A stretch of DNA of 7,496 nucleotides from Nitrolancea sp040255925. Lineage in GTDB: Bacteria; Chloroflexota; Chloroflexia; Thermomicrobiales; Thermomicrobiaceae. This document shows, one piece after another, positions 1 through 5,922 of the stretch (the stretch's first letter is position 1; each line of letters opens with the position of its first letter). The translations under genes were made by a program, and so were the position numbers. Below the pieces are notes generated by a model. That model was given only the letters and a program-made list of their open reading frames with translations, did no database searches and was not told the origin of the DNA. Location: contig JBDZVX010000116.1 of the NCBI GenBank assembly GCA_040255925.1, positions 1-7,496 of the forward strand, in the 5' to 3' direction.

Positions 1-86
1 GGCTTCCTGGCGCGGGGGAATGGCTCCACCTCCCGGATGACACCCGTCCGCATGTCCAGCTTCTCGAACTCTTCGAATGTCGCCAT
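1..86 (-). CDS. csaA: CsaA-like tRNA-binding (EMAP-II/OB-fold) protein, 5' part only
   Basis: Only the first 28 codons lie in the window; the gene runs off the left edge. The visible peptide begins MATFEEFEKLDMRTGV and continues to FPRARKP. This resembles the start of CsaA and related stand-alone tRNA-binding-domain proteins, whose N-terminus typically has a 'F..F..LD.R.G.I...E.FP.ARKP' pattern. CsaA proteins are small cytoplasmic dimers with the OB-fold of the methionyl-tRNA synthetase C-terminal domain, and have been given chaperone or secretion-related roles. The ATG at 86-84 has a GGAAAGG ribosome site (bases 94-100) seven bases upstream. The gene starts 22 bases after the stop of the FHA gene on the same strand, so the two are probably cotranscribed. 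The identification rests on a short peptide; the gene symbol is tentative. Confidence 0.62.
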   Translation of the reverse strand, partial: MATFEEFEKLDMRTGVIREVEPFPRARK

Positions 87-108
87 CGCAGCGCCTTTCC
101 CATGAGGG

Positions 109-696
109 CTAGCTGGCTTTCCGGCGGTTGATCGGCAATCCGCCGTTCTGGAATGCGCGCTCCACCGATGAACTCCGGAGATAGTGAAGCGTGATCGCGC
201 CAAGCATGAGTTGATCACCATCGCTCAGGACGGCGGTCCGGATGAGCGACCCGTTGACCCGTGTCCCATTGCGGGTGTTGCGATCGACGACCTCGTGCCG
301 GCCGTCGGGGCGCAGCGTGATTTCGACATGGTAGGCCGAAACGGTCGGGTGGTCAAGGACGATGTCATTGTTCCGGTAGTTCCCGATTCGCGTTTGATCC
401 CGTGTCAATGGGTAGGCCTGCCCGCCGCAGATCAGCCGGGCTGCTGGCGCTTGCCGGCTCGGCTGATGCTGTTCAATCCGGAGCAGCCGCTCCCAAAATG
501 CCGACATGCGATACACCAGATCCGGCCGGTAGAGCGCGACCGGCGCCGCCAACACAAAGAAGGCTGCCGCGCCGGAGACCAGGGAGATGGGATCCTTTGC
601 TTCCAGGGTGGCTTCGCGATAAAGCCAGATCAGTTCCGCGACCCAGGCGATCAGGGCGGCAATGAAGAAGATGTTCAGGAGTAGCTGTCCCCACAT
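109..696 (-). CDS. Membrane-anchored FHA-domain protein
   Basis: This 195-residue protein has two hydrophobic segments near the N-terminus (about residues 5-26 and 37-57). A linker follows, then a forkhead-associated domain at about 87-175, so a cytoplasmic FHA domain is probably tethered to the membrane. FHA domains bind phosphothreonine peptides, often substrates of Ser/Thr kinases. Visible family features are RIGN (103-106), NNDIVLDHPTVS (109-120) with S120 and H123, and RNGTRVNG (142-149) with N143. The usual 'GR' is 'GN' here (G105-N106), so an Arg that normally contacts the phosphopeptide is absent, and the common S-R-R-H is S-A-Y-H. The ATG at 696 has a strong AGGAAGGA site just upstream. 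It is followed at 22 bases by the csaA-like gene. No kinase gene is visible here. The FHA call is firm; the partner is unknown. Confidence 0.88.
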   Translation of the reverse strand: MWGQLLLNIFFIAALIAWVAELIWLYREATLEAKDPISLVSGAAAFFVLAAPVALYRPDLVYRMSAFWERLLRIEQHQPSRQAPAARLICGGQAYPLTRDQTRIGNYRNNDIVLDHPTVSAYHVEITLRPDGRHEVVDRNTRNGTRVNGSLIRTAVLSDGDQLMLGAITLHYLRSSSVERAFQNGGLPINRRKAS

Positions 697-743
697 GGTT
701 ATCCTTCCTTCCCAACCGGAATGATAAACGGTGCTGTGCTATT

Positions 744-774
744 TGTATATGGTTGTCCTTCACCGGCTGGACAA
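744..774 (-). promoter_or_regulatory. Possible promoter of the FHA/csaA pair
   Basis: Read on the minus strand, TTGTCC (774-769) could be a -35 box and TATACA (749-744) a -10 box. The spacer is 19 bases, longer than ideal, and the resulting leader would be about 40 bases. The -35 hexamer is also one arm of an inverted repeat (753-774). This is a weak prediction from hexamer similarity only. Confidence 0.25.
753..774. promoter_or_regulatory. Inverted repeat in divergent spacer, possible operator
   Basis: The perfect 6-base arms TTGTCC (753-758) and GGACAA (769-774) are separated by 10 bases. The repeat lies between the divergent FHA and MOSC genes and overlaps the candidate minus-strand -35 box, a position where a dimeric regulator could act. 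No known regulator consensus was recognised, and 6-base arms can arise by chance. Confidence 0.25.
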
Positions 775-892
775 TGACCCGGGGAGAGCGAGCAATACCG
801 TGCACGGAGCGGTCCTCGGGACGATCGCGATAGTGTACGCTGTACCCTGTGAACGCACGGTGTTTGGCAGGTCGAGGAGGGATCGGTTGGCG

Positions 893-1396
893 ATGGGCCA
901 GGTAATAAAGACCGGGCGCGTGGTGGTGGCATGCTCAAGCCCGACGACCGGGGTGCCGAAGTATCCACGCGATGCGGTCGCGGTCGGGCCGGAAGGTATC
1001 GTCGATGACTACCACGCCGGTCCGATCAACAAGCATAAGAAGCGGGGTGAGCCGGAGCCGAATCATCGCCAGATCACGATTCTCGCCCAGGAGGTAGTCG
1101 AGGCGTTGAACGAACAGCTCGATATCGACCTTCAACCCGGCGATCTTGCCGAGAACTTTTTGGTGACCGGCCTTGGCGACCTCACCGATCTCCAGGCTGG
1201 CGATCGGGTCCGGATCGGTGAGGTGTTGCTGGAAGTGACCGGGCAGAACCGTCCCTGCGCCACGATCGGGGTCCATCATCCGCTGCTGGTGAAGAGTATC
1301 CATGGCCGGCGCGGTATTGTGGCCGTGGTCCTGATTACCGGTATTGCCCGTCCCGGCGACCTGGTGACCGTCGAGCGGCCGGAGCATGGGGAATGA
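893..1396 (+). CDS. MOSC-domain protein
   Basis: This 167-residue protein is almost entirely one MOSC domain (Mo-cofactor sulfurase C-terminal), the fold shared by YiiM/YcbX-like proteins and the molybdenum cofactor sulfurase C-terminus. Visible elements are the opening beta strand with 'S.TTGVPK' (residues 15-23), 'GIVDDYHAG' (35-43), 'HRQITIL' (58-64), 'PGDLAENFLVTGLGDL' (82-97, where many relatives have GEN), 'GDRVRIG.VLLEVT' (103-116) and the conserved cysteine in 'NRPCATIG' (C122). MOSC proteins are thought to carry sulfur or molybdenum cofactor on this Cys; the substrate cannot be told here. The AGGAGG site at 875-880 fits an in-frame TTG at 887 (6-base spacer) better than the ATG at 893 (12-base spacer). 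The ATG gives the more family-like N-terminus, but the start may be 887. A 280-base spacer separates it from the next gene. Confidence 0.85.
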   Translation: MGQVIKTGRVVVACSSPTTGVPKYPRDAVAVGPEGIVDDYHAGPINKHKKRGEPEPNHRQITILAQEVVEALNEQLDIDLQPGDLAENFLVTGLGDLTDLQAGDRVRIGEVLLEVTGQNRPCATIGVHHPLLVKSIHGRRGIVAVVLITGIARPGDLVTVERPEHGE

Positions 1397-1474
1397 AATA
1401 CCGGAGCCGTGCCACGCGTTTCCATAAATGCCGTTGAACCCGCGAGGACGCTGGTACGGCCGTTCACTGATGCT

Positions 1475-1523
1475 GTAACCGGCTGCCACGCCGGTGGCTG
1501 GATGGATCGGCACCAGCCGTTAC
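1475..1523 (+). other. Imperfect dyad in MOSC-usp spacer
   Basis: GTAAC plus GGCTG (1475-1479 and 1481-1485, one bulged C) pair with CAGCCGTTAC (1514-1523). The 28-base loop contains a small CCAC/GTGG hairpin (1486-1489 with 1494-1497). An alternative stem, ACCGGC-type, can form across 1478-1495. There is no T tract, so this is not a standard terminator. It lies in the 280-base spacer 1397-1676, which otherwise holds no convincing gene or promoter. Confidence 0.25.
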
Positions 1524-1676
1524 GCGTTCGCGGTCGATACACCGGCACGATCCTGGCGAGGTACTTGAGTCGGATGGGCTCCCGGGATTCGTCCGCGGAC
1601 CGTTCGATCCGCTCTCCGTGGCAGCCGTAACCCGTTTTCGTAGACCGCATCGCCTGGCGAGAAGGGACGTTCGGCA

Positions 1677-2525
1677 ATGATTGATACGGTGATTGTGACC
1701 CTGGATGAATCGAAACTGGCGGAGCAGGCTTTGCCGCTCGCCAAGCAGATTGCCGAACATATGGGGGCGGGGCTCTCCCTCCTCCAGGTCATCCCCCCGG
1801 ATGCGCCAGCCGAATGCCGGGATGAAGCCGTCGCGTACCTGGAAGAGACTGCACGGGAACTGCACATCCCCACGCAGATCATGGTCCGGATCGGCGAACC
1901 GGCTGGGGAAATCATCGCGAGCGCGGTGGACGCGCCGGAGTCCATCATTGTCATGACGACCCACGGCCGGGGCGGTCTGGGGCGGTTACTGTACGGCAGC
2001 GTCGCGGACCGGGTGGTCCGTGACTCGCGCGTCCCGGTTCTGCTGATCCGGGCTGGGCTGGTGCCGTCGGCTACCGAGATGCTTAAATCGATCCTCGTCC
2101 CGCTTGACGGCTCGGCGTATGCCGAGACCGCGCTTCCCCAGGCGATCGAGTTGGCCCGTGCCTTCGACGCCGACTTGTGGCTGGTGCGGGTGGCCGTGGC
2201 GAATATGGCCTTGGGTGGTCCGCTCTCTACGCGGTCGCTCGCTGAGGGGTACCAGCATGCGGTGCGAGAGGCCGCTGCCTATTTGGATGAAGTGGCCGAG
2301 CGACTGAAGGATGCCGGGGTTCGGCTGCACACGAAGCAGCTCACGGGCTTTGCCGAGGATGAGATTCTCGCGTTTGAGCGGCAGGCTGCCATCGATTTGG
2401 TGGTGATCGCTACGCGGGCGCGGGCCGCTGGTCTCAGCGGGCTTGGTATCCAGAGCCTGGCCCAGGAGATGCTGCGACATGGGGTGTCGCCGGTACTGAT
2501 GATCCGGTCGGCGGTTACGGCCTGA
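1677..2525 (+). CDS. Tandem universal stress protein (two UspA domains)
   Basis: The 282-residue protein is two UspA domains in tandem, at about residues 1-126 and 136-279. Each domain opens with the family signature: VIVTLDES (D10) in the first and ILVPLDGS (D144) in the second. The first closes with a near-canonical ATP-binding loop, THGRGG (95-100) then YGS (106-108) and PVLLIR (120-125). In the second, the aligned region reads ATRARAAG and then IQS before PVLMIR, so the HG pair and the G of GS are lost. Nucleotide binding is therefore likely only in the first domain. Universal stress proteins are cytoplasmic and support survival in starvation, heat or oxidative stress. The ATG at 1677 has an AGAAGGG site (1660-1666) ten bases upstream, and TGA ends at 2525. 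An FtsH-like protease follows after 233 bases. Confidence 0.93.
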   Translation: MIDTVIVTLDESKLAEQALPLAKQIAEHMGAGLSLLQVIPPDAPAECRDEAVAYLEETARELHIPTQIMVRIGEPAGEIIASAVDAPESIIVMTTHGRGGLGRLLYGSVADRVVRDSRVPVLLIRAGLVPSATEMLKSILVPLDGSAYAETALPQAIELARAFDADLWLVRVAVANMALGGPLSTRSLAEGYQHAVREAAAYLDEVAERLKDAGVRLHTKQLTGFAEDEILAFERQAAIDLVVIATRARAAGLSGLGIQSLAQEMLRHGVSPVLMIRSAVTA

Positions 2526-2604
2526 TCGGAGCGCCGCCTTCTCCCCGTCGTTGAGCGCTCGTTGTGGACGTTTCCCTAGAAACAACCGGGGTATCTACTC
2601 GTAG

Positions 2605-2652
2605 GGTGCCGCCGGCACCGGTAGGCCGGACACGCCCACGTTTTCGGACGTG
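2605..2652. other. Two hairpins between usp and the FtsH-like gene
   Basis: The first is a 15-base perfect palindrome with GGTGCCG (2605-2611) and CGGCACC (2613-2619) around one central C. The second is CACGT (2637-2641) with ACGTG (2648-2652), and its loop can close further into a UUCG tetraloop. A smaller stem, GTTTC/GAAAC with loop CCTA, lies at 2570-2583. None has a T tract. They could mark the end of the usp transcript or be read-through structures; the function is unknown. Confidence 0.3.
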
Positions 2653-2664
2653 ATCTCCAGGCTA

Positions 2665-2693
2665 TTCATTCGCTTGCACCAGTGCGGTATCAT
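2665..2693 (+). promoter_or_regulatory. Candidate promoter for the FtsH-like gene
   Basis: TATCAT (2688-2693) is a good sigma-70-type -10 match. Seventeen bases upstream is TTCATT (2665-2670), a weak -35 box. Transcription would start near 2700 and give a leader of about 59 bases that contains the hairpin at 2713-2730. The -10 box sits in a locally AT-richer patch. Heat-shock-type alternatives cannot be excluded. Confidence 0.4.
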
Positions 2694-2712
2694 GCTACCC
2701 ATCAGCACGAGG

Positions 2713-2730
2713 CGCGCGTCCGTACGCGCG
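2713..2730 (+). promoter_or_regulatory. 5'-leader hairpin next to the FtsH-like ribosome site
   Basis: CGCGCGT (2713-2719) and ACGCGCG (2724-2730) form a perfect 7-bp stem with loop CCGT. It lies in the predicted leader, immediately before the purine-rich AGGAGAGG stretch and 28 bases before the GTG start. The stem does not itself cover the GAGAGGAG site at 2745-2752. It could shape leader stability or translation; this is inference. Confidence 0.4.
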
Positions 2731-2758
2731 AGGAGAGGAAAGACGAGAGGAGTCCCGC

Positions 2759-4222
2759 GTGAATCCCCAACGCCCAAATCAGAGCGGTTCGCTGGCGCAA
2801 GGACTGCTCGCCCTGGGTTCACTTGGACTGGCGGTTGGGATCGCCGTTTGGCAGCAGCGAGTCCTCAATCGAGGCCGGACCACGCCGATTGCCGGAGCTG
2901 AGCGGCCGACCACGACCTTCGCCGATGTGGCCGGGCTGGTCGAGGCTAAAGAGGAGCTGGCGGAGATCGTTTCCTTTCTGCGGGATCCCGATCGGTTCGC
3001 CCGGATGGGTGCGAGAATGCCGCGTGGGGTGCTCCTGGCCGGACCGCCGGGTACCGGCAAGACGCTGCTGGCTCGCGCCGTGGCCGGTGAGGCCCGCGTC
3101 CCCTTCTTTGCCATGAGCGCGTCGCAGTTTGTCGAGGTTTATGTCGGTGTCGGCGCGAAGCGGGTGCGCGATCTCTTCGCGGCGGCGCGGAAGGCGGCGC
3201 CAGCAATCGTCTTCGTCGATGAATTGGATGCCATTGGCCGGCGGCGCGGCGACTCGCAGAGTCACCAGGAGTATGAACAGACGCTGAACCAGTTCCTGGT
3301 CGAATTGGATGGGTTTCATCCCCGGCAGGCGGTGGTCCTGATCGGCGCGACCAACCGCTCGGAGATCCTCGATCCGGCGTTGCTCCGGCCCGGCCGTTTC
3401 GATCGCCGGGTTGATCTAAACCTGCCGGACCGGGTTGAGCGGGCGGCCATCCTCAAAGTGCACGCGGAAGGCAAGCCACTCGATCCGCGCGTGGATCTTG
3501 ATGGCCTGGCCGCCAGGACCGTCGGCCTTTCGGGTGCCGATCTCGAAAATACGATCAACGAAGCCGCGTTGCTCGCGGTGCGGCGGGATGGCGATGCGAT
3601 CCACCAGGATGATCTGGAGGAGGCGGTGGCGCGGGTCGTCGCCGGTCCAACGCGCCGTAGCCGGACGCTCAGCGAGCGGGAGCGACACACCATCGCCGTC
3701 CATGAGGCCGGCCATGCGCTGGTGGCGCACCGGCTTTCCGAGGCGGACGCGCCACGCCGGGTCACGATCCTCGGGCGCGGGCAGATGGGTGGGGCGACGA
3801 TGCTGGCCCCGGAGGAGGACCGCCAGCTCTGGACCCGCGGGCAGTTCCTCCACCGTCTGGCCGTGTTGCTGGGTGGCTACGCCGCCGAGGAGCACCGCTT
3901 CCAGGAGGTCACGACCGGTTCCTCAAACGATCTGACTCAGGCGATCGCCCTGGCCCGGACGATGGTCACCGGTTATGGGATGGGAAATCGGCTACGCGGG
4001 CTGGCCTTCGGGCAGGATACCCTGCTTTCAGAGGAGACCAGCCGCGCGATCGATGATGAGGTCAAGACCCTGGTGAGCGACGCGCTGGACCTGGCCGGGC
4101 GAACGATTTCCGCGGATAATGGAACCCTGGACCGGCTCGTATCAGCGCTGCTGGCTGAGGAAACACTGGATGAGGACCGTCTGGCCGCTATCTTAGGGGC
4201 ACGGCCATCGATGGTCGACTGA
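2759..4222 (+). CDS. FtsH-type AAA+ zinc metalloprotease, short form lacking the extracytoplasmic domain
   Basis: The 487-residue protein has one predicted membrane helix (about 13-31), an AAA+ ATPase domain (about 52-250), a lid (about 250-300) and an M41 peptidase domain (about 305-484). Visible motifs are Walker A GPPGTGKT (95-102), pore loop FVEVYVGVGA (124-133, Tyr where E. coli FtsH has Phe), Walker B VFVDELD (151-157), ATNR (197-200), LRPGRFD with R210 and R213, HEAGH (315-319) and TTGSSNDL with the likely third zinc ligand D391. All catalytic residues are present, so it should unfold and cleave proteins in an ATP-driven ring. Typical FtsH is over 600 residues, with two helices and a periplasmic domain. 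Here a single helix leads almost directly to the ATPase, and the C-terminal tail is short. The GTG start at 2759 has GAGAGGAG six bases upstream. It is probably a paralogue beside a full-length FtsH elsewhere. Confidence 0.93.
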   Translation: MNPQRPNQSGSLAQGLLALGSLGLAVGIAVWQQRVLNRGRTTPIAGAERPTTTFADVAGLVEAKEELAEIVSFLRDPDRFARMGARMPRGVLLAGPPGTGKTLLARAVAGEARVPFFAMSASQFVEVYVGVGAKRVRDLFAAARKAAPAIVFVDELDAIGRRRGDSQSHQEYEQTLNQFLVELDGFHPRQAVVLIGATNRSEILDPALLRPGRFDRRVDLNLPDRVERAAILKVHAEGKPLDPRVDLDGLAARTVGLSGADLENTINEAALLAVRRDGDAIHQDDLEEAVARVVAGPTRRSRTLSERERHTIAVHEAGHALVAHRLSEADAPRRVTILGRGQMGGATMLAPEEDRQLWTRGQFLHRLAVLLGGYAAEEHRFQEVTTGSSNDLTQAIALARTMVTGYGMGNRLRGLAFGQDTLLSEETSRAIDDEVKTLVSDALDLAGRTISADNGTLDRLVSALLAEETLDEDRLAAILGARPSMVD

Positions 4223-4257
4223 TGTCGTTTGCCCGTTGATTTTGGGGATCGTCGTGA

Positions 4258-4298
4258 CGGTGGGTCTGGATGCGCGGGCCGCGTATCCAGATTCACCG
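4258..4298 (+). terminator. Strong hairpin after the FtsH-like gene, possible terminator
   Basis: Bases 4258-4276 pair with 4280-4298 in a 19-bp stem with a 3-base loop. Sixteen pairs are Watson-Crick and three are G-U (4263-4293, 4264-4292, 4272-4284). On the opposite strand those three would be C-A mismatches, so the structure favours a plus-strand RNA. It begins 35 bases after the FtsH-like stop, as expected of a transcript-end hairpin, but no T run follows. It may be a U-tract-poor terminator, an RNA-stabilising 3' end or part of a structured RNA. Confidence 0.5.
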
Positions 4299-4309
4299 GG
4301 GCGATGTGA

Positions 4310-4372
4310 CTGGACTCCCACTCCAGCCGCGCTTCCGGCTGCTAAGATTGCGCTGGAACGGGCTCCTGTTCC
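4310..4372 (+). other. Row of three short hairpins in the ftsH-like/membrane-protein spacer
   Basis: After the main hairpin come CTGGA/TCCAG (4310-4314 with 4322-4326), CAGCCG/CGGCTG (4324-4329 with 4336-4341) and GGAAC/GTTCC (4355-4359 with 4368-4372). The first two share bases, so they are alternatives. The rest of the 247-base spacer 4223-4469 shows no convincing coding frame. This might be part of a structured leader or small RNA, or chance pairing in GC-rich DNA. Confidence 0.25.
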
Positions 4373-4469
4373 GACGCTCGACGCCTTTCCTGATCCGCAT
4401 GAGCCCGAAATACCGCGGTGGGGGATGCCGGGACGGCTATGCTCCGAACCCCGTACCGGAGGAGCCATC

Positions 4470-4724
4470 ATGTCACCGCTTGGAATCGGTCTGATCATCG
4501 TCTATATTGTCTACGAGCTGCTGATCCTCTACCTCTATGGACGGCGCGGACGGTGGTCCGGCTTCGTGGGCTGGACGCTCCTGGTCGGCGCGGCAATGGG
4601 CTTTACGTTCGGTTTCGCCGGTGCTTTCCCCTGGGGCGGTCTGGTCTTCTTCGGGATCACCGTCGTCGGCTTCCTCCTCGTGGTCGTCGATGTGGTGGCG
4701 CACGGCCGGCGACGGCGGCGCTAA
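4470..4724 (+). CDS. Small three-helix membrane protein of unknown function
   Basis: The 84-residue product is mostly hydrophobic, with three predicted membrane helices at about residues 4-23, 31-51 and 55-77. A short basic loop GRRGR (24-28) lies between the first two. The C-terminus ends in five arginines (80-84), which by the positive-inside rule should be cytoplasmic. No family was recognised and no catalytic or metal-binding motif is apparent. The ATG at 4470 is chosen because GGAGGAG (4458-4464) sits five bases upstream. The same frame is open back to a TTG at 4236, but that extension lacks a ribosome site and runs through the 4258-4298 hairpin. It lies between the FtsH-like and glutamine synthetase genes with spacers of about 200-250 bases. 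It could be a membrane partner of the FtsH-like protease, a guess from position only. Confidence 0.78.
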   Translation: MSPLGIGLIIVYIVYELLILYLYGRRGRWSGFVGWTLLVGAAMGFTFGFAGAFPWGGLVFFGITVVGFLLVVVDVVAHGRRRRR

Positions 4725-4784
4725 CACCGGCTCCCGTTCCCAGGCACCTCTGATGATTCCTACCGATCTTCTCCTGCCTGAGTA

Positions 4785-4801
4785 TTGTGCTGACTGCACA
4801 A
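4785..4801. promoter_or_regulatory. 17-base palindrome upstream of glutamine synthetase, possible operator
   Basis: TTGTGC (4785-4790) and GCACAA (4796-4801) are perfect inverted arms around TGACT. The site is 119 bases before the glnA start and 60 bases after the membrane-protein stop, so it could belong to the glnA control region. It does not match the GlnR/TnrA pattern TGTNA-N7-TNACA. A second small palindrome, GTGCGCAC, is at 4892-4899. The regulator is unknown. Confidence 0.35.
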
Positions 4802-4920
4802 ATGATTCTCCAGGAATTGGGGCCAAAGCACATGGCTGATGACTCGTCCCTGGCCGTAGTCTTCCAATGGCGAGAATCGCTCGTTCGAAATGTGCGCACT
4901 ACCAGCGAGGAGGCACGACA

Positions 4921-5922
4921 TTGGTACTGGATTTTCTCCCAAGTGTCCGGCGGCAGCCGACGATCGAGGAAGTCATGGCCCGCGCGGAAGAAGAGGGTGT
5001 TGAGTTCGTCAATCTCCAGTTCACCGATGTGATGGGGATTGTCAAGAGCGTCACGATCCCGTTCGATATCTTCCCGGACGTGATCGAGCATGGCCAGTGG
5101 TTTGACGGCTCCTCGATCGCGGGATTCGCTCGGATTGCCGAGAGCGATATGTTCCTGGAGCCGGATCTGGCGACCTTTGCCGTGATCCCTTGGGAGCGAG
5201 GGCGCAACACCACCGCGCGGGTCATCTGCTGGGTGCACAATCCGAACGGCGACCTCTTTATGGGAGACCCGCGCGCGGTGCTGATGCGCCAGCTCGACCG
5301 GGTCGCGAAGCTCGGCTATGCCTTCAATACCGGGCCGGAACTCGAATTCTTCCTGTTCCGCAAGGATAACGGGAACATCAATCCGCTGCCCCACGACCGG
5401 GGAAGCTATTTCGATCTCTCAACCGATTTCGCCGGCGAGGTCCGGAAAGATATGATCCGGGCGCTCCAGCAGCTCGGGATCAAGGTCGAGACCGGCCATC
5501 ACGAGGTCGCGATTGGCCAGCACGAGATCAGCTTCCAGTACGACTATGCGCTGACCACCGCCGATCAGGCCGTGACGTTCAAGTACGCGCTGAAGGCGAT
5601 CGCCCAGGAGAATGACCTCTACGCGACGTTCATGCCGAAGCCGATTGAGGGAGTCAATGGCTCCGGAATGCATACGCACCAGAGCTTTTCATTCCTTGAT
5701 AGTGGGAAGAACGCCTTCGTCGATCCCGCCGATCCCTACGGGCTATCAAAGCTCGCGAAGCACTTCATCGCCGGGCAGCTGTACCATGCTCGTGGGATGA
5801 CCGCCGTTCTGGCGCCGCTGGTCAACTCCTACCGGCGGCTGGTGCCGGGCTACGAGGCGCCGGTCTACGTGAGCTGGGCGCGGCAGAACCGCTCGGCGTT
5901 GATCCGGGTGCCGGCGATCCGG
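4921..5922 (+). CDS. glnA: Type I glutamine synthetase (alpha-like), 3' end lost in gap
   Basis: The enzyme makes glutamine from glutamate, ammonia and ATP in the cytoplasm, and acts as a dodecamer in this family. The 334 visible residues carry FDGSSI (61-66), ESDMFLEPD (74-82), GPELEFFLF with E140 and E142, GHHEVAIGQHEI with E195 and E202, GSGMHTHQSF (247-256), NSYRRLVPGYEAP (302-314) and NRSALIRVP (323-331). The segment after GPELEFFLF is short and lacks the roughly 25-residue insertion of adenylylated GSI-beta enzymes. This points to a GSI-alpha type, usually controlled by feedback or protein partners. About 110 residues of the usual ~445 are missing at the C-terminus because of the N gap. 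The TTG start at 4921 is chosen because GAGGAGG (4907-4913) lies seven bases upstream; an in-frame ATG at 4867 has no such site. In the beta-grasp region SSIAGF replaces the common SSIEGF. Confidence 0.93.

Noticed and set aside
184..684. 166-codon plus-strand open frame
   Set aside because: It is fully antisense to the FHA gene, has no ribosome site and encodes no recognisable fold; GC-rich DNA keeps opposite frames open.
731..892. Upstream extension of the MOSC gene to GTG 731
   Set aside because: The added peptide is not MOSC-like, and the AGGAGG at 875-880 places initiation at 887 or 893.
935..1513. 192-codon minus-strand frame
   Set aside because: It is a mirror of the MOSC gene with no domain and no ribosome site.
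1409..1630. 73-codon plus-strand frame in the MOSC-usp spacer
   Set aside because: The composition is arginine-rich and domain-free, no ribosome site was seen, and it runs through the dyad at 1475-1523.
4236..4469. N-terminal extension of the small membrane protein from TTG 4236
   Set aside because: It has no ribosome site, is low in hydrophobic pattern and overlaps the 19-bp hairpin; the ATG at 4470 has a strong site.
4785..4801. GlnR/TnrA operator
   Set aside because: The arms and the 5-base spacer do not fit TGTNA-N7-TNACA, so the site is listed only as an unassigned dyad.
4657..5394. 245-codon minus-strand frame
   Set aside because: It is antisense to glutamine synthetase and shows no family motif.
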